The notes under the pieces were generated by a model. The model did no database searches and had not been told where the DNA came from. It worked only from the letters and a program-made list of their open reading frames with translations. The translations under genes were made by a program, and so were the position numbers. From positions 62,001 through 126,000 of the forward strand of contig NZ_JAPNLJ010000008.1 in the NCBI RefSeq assembly GCF_026627445.1: 64,000 nucleotides of DNA, given 5' to 3'. This stretch comes from Streptomyces sp. H27-H1 (lineage in GTDB: Bacteria > Actinomycetota > Actinomycetes > Streptomycetales > Streptomycetaceae). Numbering within the stretch: the first letter of the stretch is position 1; every line of letters starts with the position of its first letter. Of this stretch, positions 37,001 through 44,182 are shown piece by piece.

Positions 37001-37366
37001 TGGTCCTCCAGCGGAACGCTCCTGGCCACCGGAACCTTCGGCAGCGAGACCGTGTCCGGCTGGCAGCAGCTGCACTTCACCACCCCGGTGGCCATCACCG
37101 CGAACACCGAGTACGTGGCCTCGTACCACGCGCCGAACGGCAAGTACTCCGTGGACGGCGGCTACTTCACCGCGGCGCACCGCTCCTACCCGCTGGTGGC
37201 CCCCGCGGACGGCAGCGGCGGGGCCAACGGGCTCTACAAGTACGGCTCGGCCACGGTCTTCCCGGCCAACACCTTCGGATCGGTGAACTACTGGGTCGGC
37301 CCGGTCTTCACCACCACGGCTCCCGCCGGACTCACGGAGGGATCCACGGAGGTGACCGGCCAGTGA
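34064..37366 (+). CDS. Large secreted multidomain protein: DMF-amidase-like domain, Ig-like domains, two DUF4082 modules
   Basis: 1100 residues. Signal peptide to about residue 36. Residues 40-550 resemble the N,N-dimethylformamidase beta-subunit-like domain (SDWFAPSAYGDIKGFP, VVQTADQTWQAYNNYGG, HKVFMSSGHDEYWT, TYFSGNEVFWKTRL). An Ig-like segment follows (560-645), then DUF4082 module one (about 650-805, starting CPCTVWPAAAVPGTVNAGD), a second Ig-like segment (810-915, TVTSTTPQSAATGTAI) and DUF4082 module two (about 922-1090, CPCTLWGPNATPTTANVGDD). Both modules share GVRFYK/GVTFYK...NTGTHTGSLWSS. Three in-frame ATG codons occur in the first five; the first is used. Likely acts on, or is displayed with, the polysaccharide. 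Its stop overlaps the next start. Confidence 0.85.
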   Translation: MRMRMNRRTRLLRYGLFTVVAALMAAALPPSVAAAADPCGPGTNAIVCENSKAGTPMSDWFAPSAYGDIKGFPAQTSVQAGETLQFKVQSPTAYKVSVYRLGHYGGDGARLMSTAAQAAQTYPSNFPQGGSPHSCTTKASTGLVDCGNWPVTSTWTVPSDAVSGLYMANFDQADGNGVMPYPFVVRSDSSHSDIVVQTADQTWQAYNNYGGQDLYDGAGPAPDGRAYEVSYNRPMDIGGENGIYGSEYQMISWLERNGYDVSYMSGIDMSTKGATQLQNHKVFMSSGHDEYWTQDQFTNALNARHAGVNQTYFSGNEVFWKTRLAPSIDGANTANRTLVCYKETKLSFPQPNGIPDPSGIWTGTFMDPASSTNGRPYQPQNQVTGSLFSVNGYRSDAITVPGAFAKMRLWRGTTVANLTPSQTATFPVGTLGYEWDSDVEDAARPAGQIAMSSTTVDINDGKYRLDYGNTYGNGTATHSLVAFRDQISHALVFGAGTVQWSWGLTNMPTGNPDDAVVTEDKRMQQATVNIFADMAVQPKSLQSNLLVATASTDTTGPVITVTSPAANATVPALRPVTITGAASDSGGVVARVEVSTDGGTTWKATTGIGSWSYKWTPTTPGAAQIKVRAVDDSVNIGATTIVPLTVGPQQCPCTVWPAAAVPGTVNAGDGSALELGVKIRSSVPGSITGVRFYKSPANTGTHTGSLWSSTGQRLATGTFTNETASGWQQLNFSSPVPVKANTTYVASYFAPGGGYSYDTTFASSDAGLAPLTALKSGTDGGNGVYRYSGTGGFPSTASSGSNYWVDAVLDTATASTTPPTVTSTTPQSAATGTAITTTVKATFNSAVDEDTLVFTVKDPGGATVPGSKLLEASNSAGFTPSTELALNTTYTASVQVADLWGNAMAAPVTWTFTTSTSPPAVNCPCTLWGPNATPTTANVGDDTNSVELGTRFQSTVGGYVTGVTFYKGPGNTGTHTGSLWSSSGTLLATGTFGSETVSGWQQLHFTTPVAITANTEYVASYHAPNGKYSVDGGYFTAAHRSYPLVAPADGSGGANGLYKYGSATVFPANTFGSVNYWVGPVFTTTAPAGLTEGSTEVTGQ

Positions 37367-38409
37367 GCACCGTCAGCGTGGTGATCCCCTGCTACAAGTA
37401 CGGCCACTTCCTGGCCGACTGCGTCAAGAGCGTCCTGGACGAGCAGGAGGGCGTCGACGTACGGGTACTGATCATCGACGACGCCTCCCCCGACGACTCC
37501 GCGGAGGTCGCGCGCGCCCTGGCGGCCGCCGACCCCCGGATCGAGGTCCGGGTCCACGAGCGCAACCGGGGTCACATCGCCACCTACAACGAGGGCCTGC
37601 TGGAGTGGGCGGACGGGGACTACGTCGCCCTGCTCTCCGCCGACGACCGGCTGGTCCCCGGCGCCCTGGTACGCGCCGCGGCCCTGCTCGACGCCCACCC
37701 GGAAGCCGGGTTCGCCTACGGCAGGCCGCTGCGGTTCCAGCACGGCGGGCCGCTACCCGAGGCTCGCACGCGAAGCACCGGCTCGGTGGTCTATCCGGGG
37801 CGCTGGTGGCTGGAGCGGCGCTTCCGGGAGGGCACCGGGTGCATCACCTCACCCGAGGTGGTCGTACGCACCAGCCTCCAGCAGAAGGTCGGCGGCTACG
37901 ACCCGGAGCTTCCGCACGCCGGGGACATCGAGATGTGGATGCGGCTCGCGGCCCACGCCGACGTGGGCTACGTACGGGGCGCCGACCAGGCCTTCTACCG
38001 GGTCCACGGCAACAACATGTCCACCACGGACTTCGGCGGACAGCTCGACGACCTCCGCCAGCGCCTCGTCGCCTTCGACTCGGTGCTGGAGAAGTGCGGC
38101 GGACTGATCCCGGAGTCCGGCCGGCTCTCGACGGCGGCCCGTACCCGGCTCGCCCGGTACGCCCTGCGGCGCGCCTACCGGGCCTACGACCGCGGGCGCA
38201 CCGGGCTGGTCCCGGTCGAGGAGCTGGAGGCCTTCGCCGCCGAATGCCTGCCGCAGTACGCCTCGCTCGCCGAGTACGGGGCGCTGCGCCGGCGCCGGCG
38301 GATCGGGGCCCGCATGATGCCCTACCTCCAGCCGCTGGTGCTCTCGGCCGTCGCCGACCGGGGACGCGAATGGCTCTGGTGGCAGTCCTGGAAGCGCCGA
38401 GGGATCTGA
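37363..38409 (+). CDS. Family 2 glycosyltransferase
   Basis: 348 residues from GTG with GGAGG upstream. VSVVIPCYKYGHFLADCVKSVL, IIDDASPDDSAEVA and LLSADDRLVPGAL are the nucleotide-sugar and metal-binding parts of a GT-A enzyme; GDIEMWMRLAAHADVGYV is the acceptor-side motif (ED-like). The C-terminal 110 residues are Arg-rich and may touch the membrane. GTGA overlap with the secreted protein gene couples their translation, odd for a cytoplasmic enzyme and an exported protein, and argues for one pathway. Confidence 0.9.
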   Translation: MSTVSVVIPCYKYGHFLADCVKSVLDEQEGVDVRVLIIDDASPDDSAEVARALAAADPRIEVRVHERNRGHIATYNEGLLEWADGDYVALLSADDRLVPGALVRAAALLDAHPEAGFAYGRPLRFQHGGPLPEARTRSTGSVVYPGRWWLERRFREGTGCITSPEVVVRTSLQQKVGGYDPELPHAGDIEMWMRLAAHADVGYVRGADQAFYRVHGNNMSTTDFGGQLDDLRQRLVAFDSVLEKCGGLIPESGRLSTAARTRLARYALRRAYRAYDRGRTGLVPVEELEAFAAECLPQYASLAEYGALRRRRRIGARMMPYLQPLVLSAVADRGREWLWWQSWKRRGI

Positions 38410-38465
38410 TGACACCGCACCACCGCCCCGCTCCAGGGGCGTTGGCGGCCGGGCGGCCCGCGCTC

Positions 38466-39152
38466 TCAGCGGGCCGCCGCGGCCGTCTCCGCGGCGTTCC
38501 CGTCCCGCCCGGGCCCGGCCGCGGCGCGTTCGCGCCGGCGCCGGCCGAGGCCCGCCAGGAACTGATCGCTCCACAGGGCGCAGGCCGCCCCGGCGACCAG
38601 TGCCAGCACCGCCGTCCCGGCCAGTCCGCGGCTCTTGGTCCCGGTCTGCGCGACCGCGGACGGCGGTACGAGAAGGGTGACGCTCATCCGGCCCGCCGCA
38701 GGGATCCGCTGCTCGGCCTGCATGTCCGAGAGGTGCTTTCCGTAGACCTCGACGACCGTTCGCACCGAACGGTCGGCCGTGGCCGGATCCGTGTGCTCGG
38801 CCTGGATCTGGAGGGAGGGGATCAGATAGCGCGGGGTGACACTGGTGCCGCTGTTGCGCGGGATCAGCCGGTAGGTGCCGGCCACCCCGGCGGCGCGCAG
38901 TTCGGCCTCCCCGTCGGAGGAGTCCAGCTGCTGGACCGCGGCGAGGGAGACGGCGGCGAGCGGCGGCTGCAGATTGGCGAGCTGGTTGGGCTGATTGCTC
39001 GTCACCGGCGGCTTCAGGACGACGATCGCGGTGCTCACGTAGGTCGTGGTGGGCCGGAGCACCTGGAGCGCCCCGATGGCCGCGAGCACTCCCGCCAGGA
39101 CCAGCACGTACCAGCGCCGGCGCAACGTGCGGAACAGCTCACCAGGCGACAC
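38466..39152 (-). CDS. Wzz-like chain-length determinant protein
   Basis: 228 residues from GTG with GGAAGGAA upstream. An N-terminal basic RTLRRRWYVLVLAGVLAAIGAL membrane segment, an extracytoplasmic alpha/beta domain (residues 35-190) and a second segment (GLAGTAVLALVAGAACALW) give the Wzz topology. There is no C-terminal tyrosine kinase domain. These proteins set polymer length in Wzx/Wzy systems. It is divergent, 82 bp apart, from the Wzz-Wzy fusion gene. Confidence 0.82.
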   Translation of the reverse strand: MSPGELFRTLRRRWYVLVLAGVLAAIGALQVLRPTTTYVSTAIVVLKPPVTSNQPNQLANLQPPLAAVSLAAVQQLDSSDGEAELRAAGVAGTYRLIPRNSGTSVTPRYLIPSLQIQAEHTDPATADRSVRTVVEVYGKHLSDMQAEQRIPAAGRMSVTLLVPPSAVAQTGTKSRGLAGTAVLALVAGAACALWSDQFLAGLGRRRRERAAAGPGRDGNAAETAAAAR

Positions 39153-39234
39153 AGGATTCCTTCCGTCGTGTCCGATCTTCCCAGGACGCCGGGCGACACG
39201 CCATTGGTTCCAGGGCAGTTGGGAGGATTTGTTC

Positions 39235-41271
39235 GTGAACATCGGTGAGATAGGCGCGGTACTGCGGCGCCGCTGGTACGTCATGGGACCCCTGACGCTG
39301 CTCGGACTCCTCGCGGGCGCGCAGCTCTACGAGTCGGTCCCGGTGGCCTACCAGTCCCAGAGTTCGGTGGCCCTGCTCGACTCCACGGCCGTGGCCGCAC
39401 TGGCCCCCGCCTTCGGCAACCCCATCGCCAACGCGGGCGGTTCGCTCGTGGTGACCGCCGACGTGCTCATCAGGACCCTGTCGGGCGCCGACGCGGCACG
39501 GGACCTGCACGGTCTCGGGGTGAGCGACCCCTATACGGTCGGCTTCGCCGCGAACGCCTCGGGCCCGATGCTCACGCTGACCGTCACGGGCACCGACCGG
39601 GACAAGGTGCTCAAGGAGACCAGTGCGCTCACCGCCTTCGCCGGGGAGCAGCTCAACGCCCTGCAGGCGGCGGCCAAGGTACAGCCCGCGTACTTCGTGC
39701 AGACGGCCCCCGTGGTCCTGCCGCAGACCCCGAAACCGCAGCTCAAGGCCCGCTACCAGCAGGTACTGGCCGTGGTCATCGCCGGCGTGGTCGCCGGATT
39801 CACCTCCTCCTTCGTCGCGGAGAGCCTGCTGGGGGCCCGTCGGCGCAGGCGTGAGGCCGCCGCCGAGGCCGGCAGGGCCAGGACCCAGGTGCGCAGGAGG
39901 ACGCGGGCTCGCGAGCTGGACGCCACCGCCCTGCTCACCGGCTATCTGGGGCTGGCCTTCTTCATCCCCTCCAACCTGACCCTGCCCGGCCTGGGCGGCG
40001 TGGGCACCCCCGCCAACGTCTTCGCGCTGCTGGCGCTGTTCTGGTACCTGGCGACCTGGCTGACCGGCCGGATCAGACCGGCCCCCGGCACCCGGCTGCC
40101 CCGGATCGCGATGTGGCTGCTGGCCGTGTCGGTCCTGGCCTCGTACCTGGCGAACGCCTCCCGGGGCAGCTCGCACAAGGAGGTGCTGGGCGCCGACCGG
40201 GGGCTGATCGGACTGCTGGTCTGGGTGTCGCTGGTGGTACTGGTCTCCGCCGGCATCCAGGACCGGGCCCGCCTGGACGTACTGTTGCGGCGGGCCGTCG
40301 TCATGGGTGCGGTGGTCGCGGCCATCGGCTACTACGACTTCTTCACCGCGACGAACATCGCCGAGAAGATCAGCATCCCGGGGCTCCAGTCGAGCGTCGC
40401 GCAGATCACCACCCTGGACCGCGGGGCGTTCACCCGGCCCCGCTCCACCACCGCCCAGCCGCTGGAGTTCGGCGGCATGCTCGCCCTGCTGCTGCCCTTC
40501 GCCGTGCAGCAGGCCTTCGATCCGGTCCGCGCCCAGCTGAGCCGCTGGCGCCGCTGGGCGCCGGTGGCGCTGATGGGCGGCGCCCTGCCGCTGACGGTGT
40601 CGCGGACCTCCATCATCGGGGCCCTGATCGTGGTGCTGGTGATGGTGCCGAGGTGGAAGCCGCAGCGCCGCTGGACCACCTTCGGCCTGCTGCTCGGCTC
40701 GGTGGCCGTCTTCAAGGTCCTCGTCCCCGGACTGATCGGCACGATCACCACGCTCTTCGCGTCCTTCGTGTCGAACTCCGACAGCAGCACCCAGGCCCGC
40801 ACCGTCAAGTACAGCGCGATCGTGCCCTACTTGGAGGGTCATCCGCTGTTCGGGCGAGGCCTGGGGACCTTCACCCCCGACCTCTACTTCTTCACGGACA
40901 ACCAGTACATGCTGACCCTGGCGGAGATGGGCCTGTTCGGCCTGCTCGCGCTCCTGGCACTGTTCCTCACCGGAATCCACCAGGGCGGGGCCATCCGCCG
41001 CCTCGCCGCCGACGAGTCCGACCGGGAGCTCGGCCAGGCCTTCTTCGCCTCGGCCCTCGTCGCCCTGGTCAGCGCGGCCACCTTCGACGCCCTCAGCTTC
41101 CCGATGTTCGCCGGGATGTTCTTCCTGACGATCGCCGCCGGAGGCAGTTACCTCGGCTTCATCCGGCGCGCCGCGCCCGAGCCGCCCCGAACCGTGGAGT
41201 CCCCGTGTCTTCCAGCAGCGCACCCTCCGGCCCGGACTCCGGTCACCAGAACCGGGGTGCCGGCCCCGTAG
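39235..41271 (+). CDS. Fusion of Wzz-like domain with O-antigen ligase/Wzy-like polymerase
   Basis: 678 residues from GTG with GGGAGG upstream. The first 205 residues repeat the Wzz pattern (AVLRRRWYVMGPLTLLGLLAG, extracellular domain, then VLAVVIAGVVAGFTSSFVAESLL). After a basic linker (residues 200-222) come about ten membrane segments with the O-antigen ligase/polymerase signature region: RPRSTTAQPLEFGGMLALLLPFAV, TVSRTSIIGALIVVLV, and HPLFGRGLGTF near the C-terminus. Polymerisation and length control would thus reside in one chain. The final 23 residues overlap the next gene by 67 bp. Confidence 0.85.
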   Translation: MNIGEIGAVLRRRWYVMGPLTLLGLLAGAQLYESVPVAYQSQSSVALLDSTAVAALAPAFGNPIANAGGSLVVTADVLIRTLSGADAARDLHGLGVSDPYTVGFAANASGPMLTLTVTGTDRDKVLKETSALTAFAGEQLNALQAAAKVQPAYFVQTAPVVLPQTPKPQLKARYQQVLAVVIAGVVAGFTSSFVAESLLGARRRRREAAAEAGRARTQVRRRTRARELDATALLTGYLGLAFFIPSNLTLPGLGGVGTPANVFALLALFWYLATWLTGRIRPAPGTRLPRIAMWLLAVSVLASYLANASRGSSHKEVLGADRGLIGLLVWVSLVVLVSAGIQDRARLDVLLRRAVVMGAVVAAIGYYDFFTATNIAEKISIPGLQSSVAQITTLDRGAFTRPRSTTAQPLEFGGMLALLLPFAVQQAFDPVRAQLSRWRRWAPVALMGGALPLTVSRTSIIGALIVVLVMVPRWKPQRRWTTFGLLLGSVAVFKVLVPGLIGTITTLFASFVSNSDSSTQARTVKYSAIVPYLEGHPLFGRGLGTFTPDLYFFTDNQYMLTLAEMGLFGLLALLALFLTGIHQGGAIRRLAADESDRELGQAFFASALVALVSAATFDALSFPMFAGMFFLTIAAGGSYLGFIRRAAPEPPRTVESPCLPAAHPPARTPVTRTGVPAP

Positions 41272-42185
41272 CCGTCCTCGTCGTCACCTGGAACAGCGCC
41301 CGGGTGATACCCGAGTTCCTCGCATCCCTGCCGCAGGGCATGGCCGGGCTCGACTGGCGCCTCGTCGTCGCCGACAACGACTCCGCCGACGACACCGTGG
41401 ACCTGATCCGGTCGCTGGCCCCGCAGACCACGGTCGTCCAGACCGGCCGCAACGCGGGCTACGCGGCCGGGGTGAACGCCGCCCTGGAAGCCGCCGCCGG
41501 ATGGGACGGCGGCTTCCGCGCCGTCCTGGTGTGCAATCCGGACATCCGGATGCGGCGGGGCTGCGCGGAACTCCTCGTCGGCGCGCTCGGCGACCCCGTG
41601 GCCGGCGGAAGCGAGGTCGGGATCAGCGTCCCGCTGCTGTACGAGGAGGACGGGACGCTCCACTACTCGCTGCGCCGCGAGTCCCGGGTCACCCGCGCCC
41701 TGGGGGAGGCCGTGATCGGCAACCGCCGTGCGGGACGCTTCCCGCGGTGGAGCGAGCTGGTCACCGATCCGGGGGCGTACGGGCGCCGGACGGTCGCCGA
41801 CTGGGCCACCGGCGCGCTGCTGGCGCTCTCCCGGGAGTGCCTGGAGGCCTGCGGCCCCTGGGACGAATCGTTCTTCCTGTACTCGGAGGAGACCGAGTAC
41901 TGCCTGCGGGCCGGCGACCACGGCTTCGTCACCCGGCTCGAACCCGAGGCCTCTGCCGTCCACCTCGGCGGGGACTCGCAGGTCTCCCCGCGCCTGTGGA
42001 CCCTGCTGACCCTCAACCGCGTCCGCCTCTACGGCCGTCGGAACTCGGCGGCGGCCACCGCGGCCTTCCGCGCGGCCGTGCTGCTACGGGAGACCTCCCG
42101 GGCGGCGCTCGGCCGCCCGGCGAGCCGGGCGGCGGCGCGGGCCCTGGCCAGCCCCTCCGCCCTGCGGGCCACCCCGGGACCCTGA
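41205..42185 (+). CDS. Family 2 glycosyltransferase (rhamnosyltransferase-like)
   Basis: 326 residues. VAVLVVTWNSARVIPEFLASL, VVADNDSADDTVDLIR and VCNPDIRMRRG match the GT2 subgroup that includes rhamnosyltransferases; EETEYCLRAGDHGF is the conserved acidic acceptor motif. GGAG lies 6 nt before the GTG, inside the preceding gene, giving a long 67-bp overlap. The C-terminal tail is Ala/Arg-rich. Confidence 0.9.
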   Translation: MSSSSAPSGPDSGHQNRGAGPVAVLVVTWNSARVIPEFLASLPQGMAGLDWRLVVADNDSADDTVDLIRSLAPQTTVVQTGRNAGYAAGVNAALEAAAGWDGGFRAVLVCNPDIRMRRGCAELLVGALGDPVAGGSEVGISVPLLYEEDGTLHYSLRRESRVTRALGEAVIGNRRAGRFPRWSELVTDPGAYGRRTVADWATGALLALSRECLEACGPWDESFFLYSEETEYCLRAGDHGFVTRLEPEASAVHLGGDSQVSPRLWTLLTLNRVRLYGRRNSAAATAAFRAAVLLRETSRAALGRPASRAAARALASPSALRATPGP

Positions 42186-42208
42186 CCGCACCGGCCCCGG
42201 TCCCGGGC

Positions 42209-43015
42209 TCAGGCGGAGGGCGCCGGCCCGTCCCAGGCGGTGTAGAAGCTCTCCGGGTTGACCAGGTAGCGGACGGTGGGGTGGGGCAGGTGGCGGACCT
42301 CGTGGCGCCGGCTGTAGCGGCGTACGAGCTCCCAGTCCTCGCGGGGCAGGACCTCCGGGGTTCGCCGCAGCCGGCTGAAGTAAAGGGCCGGGGTGCGGCG
42401 CGCCACGAACGCGTTGGTGTCGAGGAAGGCCTCGTGCGCGGAGCGGCGCCGGTCGAAGGGCACCGACAACACGTCCCGCTGGGATCCGTCGGGGAGCATC
42501 CTGCGCAGCGCCGTGTAGACGGCGTCCGGTCCGCCCGGCGACTCCAGGGCCGTCAGGGCCTGCTCCAGATGATCCGGCTCCCACAGGTTGTCATCGTCCA
42601 GGAAGGCCACGTACCGCGAGCGGCTCAGCCGTATCCCCACATTGCGCACCACTCCGGCCGTGGCCGTGTTCCGGGCCAGCGACACCGCGAAGAGCCTTGG
42701 GTCCGAAGGCAGTTCGGGCAGTCCCGCACCGTCGTCCACGACGAGGACCACCTGGTCGGCCACGGTCTGCCCCAGGGCCGAGCGCACTGCCGCGCGCAGG
42801 GCCTCGGGGCGTCGGTGGGTGGCGATCACGGTGGCCACCAGGGCGGCCGGCGGCCGGCCCAGGAGCGCGCCGAGACGAATGGTCTCGGCGTTCTCGAAAC
42901 GGCGCAGCCGCAGGGCCGAGGGGGCCAGCAGGATCTTGTTCCTGGTCTCGAAGAGCACCAGCCAGCCGAAGACCCGCTTGAGCAGCTCCCAGGGGGCCCG
43001 GGCGATCCGGCGCAT
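42209..43015 (-). CDS. Family 2 glycosyltransferase
   Basis: 268 residues from ATG with AGAGGAC upstream. VATVIATHRRPEALRAAVRSAL, VVLVVDDGA and VAFLDDDNLWEPDHLEQAL (metal-binding DDD) define a GT-A glycosyltransferase; REDWELVRRY is the acceptor motif. The first 45 residues (ELLKRVFGWLVLFETRN) form an amphipathic membrane-associating extension. It is the last gene of the minus-strand block and converges with the preceding GT2 gene. Confidence 0.88.
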   Translation of the reverse strand: MRRIARAPWELLKRVFGWLVLFETRNKILLAPSALRLRRFENAETIRLGALLGRPPAALVATVIATHRRPEALRAAVRSALGQTVADQVVLVVDDGAGLPELPSDPRLFAVSLARNTATAGVVRNVGIRLSRSRYVAFLDDDNLWEPDHLEQALTALESPGGPDAVYTALRRMLPDGSQRDVLSVPFDRRRSAHEAFLDTNAFVARRTPALYFSRLRRTPEVLPREDWELVRRYSRRHEVRHLPHPTVRYLVNPESFYTAWDGPAPSA

Positions 43016-43059
43016 TGAAGTCCTCTCGGTCGTTCGGGGGCGGGTCGGGGGCCCGGTCC

Positions 43060-44178
43060 TCAGGGGGCGGGTTCGGGTACGACGGGCCGCCCGTCCGTCA
43101 TGCGATTGCCGCGCCACACGTTCCCGGCGCCGCCCGCGTTCCACGCGGCGACCGCCCCGTAGACCCCGCCGGCCAGGTGGTACTGGGCGGAGAACACGTT
43201 GTCCGTGACCTGGATGCCGGTGGCCCCCGGGCCGCCGCCGTAGAGCGCGTAGGCCCCGCCGGCCAGCCAGTTGTTGTCGACGATCACGTTGGAGACCACG
43301 CCGGTGTCGGCGAAGAGCCCCACCGCCGCGCTGGCACCGCGGTCGACCGGGACGGAGTTCAGCAGGGTGTTGTGGCGGACCGTCAGCCGCCCCTTGTTGC
43401 CGCCACCGCTGATCACGGCGTCGGTGTGCTGCCACTCACCGCCCTGGTTGCGGAAGGCGACGATGTCGTGGACGTAGTTGTCGTGCAGATTGCCCTGGCC
43501 CATGGACAGGGCGTTGCCGAACACCGAGACGTCGCACCAGCCGACCTCGACGGAGCTCTCGCCCATGTTGGAGACCGCGTAGTCCACGCCTCCGTTGTCG
43601 GGTCCCTTGCCGGGCTCGGCGGTGATCGTGGTGTGCAGGACCCGCAGGCCTTTGAAGCCCGGGCGGAGGTTGACTCCCCACCAGTTGGCCGAGGTGATCC
43701 TGCTGTCGATGATGGTGACGTCGTTCGCGTAGACGTCCAGGGAGCCCCGGATGTCCCAGCCCTTGATGACCATGCCGTCCGTCTTGACGGACATGTTCCC
43801 CGTGTCGTGCCGCTGCAGCGCGATCCGGGGGCCGGTGGTGCGCGCGTCGGGGAAGCCGCAGGCGCCGGGCGAGTCGGCGGTGCAGACCGGGCCAGGTGCG
43901 GGCGGCGCACTGCTGCCCGGCGGGGGAGTCGCGGACGGGGAGGCGGGGCTCGCGGGGCTCGCGGAGGGGCTCGGGCTCTTCGAGGCGGACGGTTCGGCGG
44001 AAGGTCCGGGCAGGGGCGGGGGCCTCGTCTCGCCGGGGCATTCCAGGGCGGTGTCCGGGCAGGAAGCTGCCGAGGGCTCGCTGCGGCCCGTCCGCTCGGC
44101 CTGGTAGAAGGCCAGGGCCGCGACCAGTAGGACCCCGGCCAGCAACCAGGCCCATAAGCGTTTGCGATGGCGTGCCAT
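43060..44178 (-). CDS. Exported right-handed beta-helix protein
   Basis: 372 residues. A signal anchor (WAWLLAGVLLVAALAFYQA) is followed by a long Ser/Pro linker (about residues 50-95) and a parallel beta-helix (110-372): GLRVLHTTITAEP, NGGVDYAVSNMGESSVEVGW, NLHDNYVHDI, GRLTVRHNTLLNSV, VVSNVIVDNNWLAGGAYALYGGG. Such folds are common in polysaccharide lyases, epimerases and hydrolases. No catalytic motif is certain. In this position it may trim or bind the polymer outside the cell. Confidence 0.82.
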   Translation of the reverse strand: MARHRKRLWAWLLAGVLLVAALAFYQAERTGRSEPSAASCPDTALECPGETRPPPLPGPSAEPSASKSPSPSASPASPASPSATPPPGSSAPPAPGPVCTADSPGACGFPDARTTGPRIALQRHDTGNMSVKTDGMVIKGWDIRGSLDVYANDVTIIDSRITSANWWGVNLRPGFKGLRVLHTTITAEPGKGPDNGGVDYAVSNMGESSVEVGWCDVSVFGNALSMGQGNLHDNYVHDIVAFRNQGGEWQHTDAVISGGGNKGRLTVRHNTLLNSVPVDRGASAAVGLFADTGVVSNVIVDNNWLAGGAYALYGGGPGATGIQVTDNVFSAQYHLAGGVYGAVAAWNAGGAGNVWRGNRMTDGRPVVPEPAP

Positions 44179-44182
44179 GACG

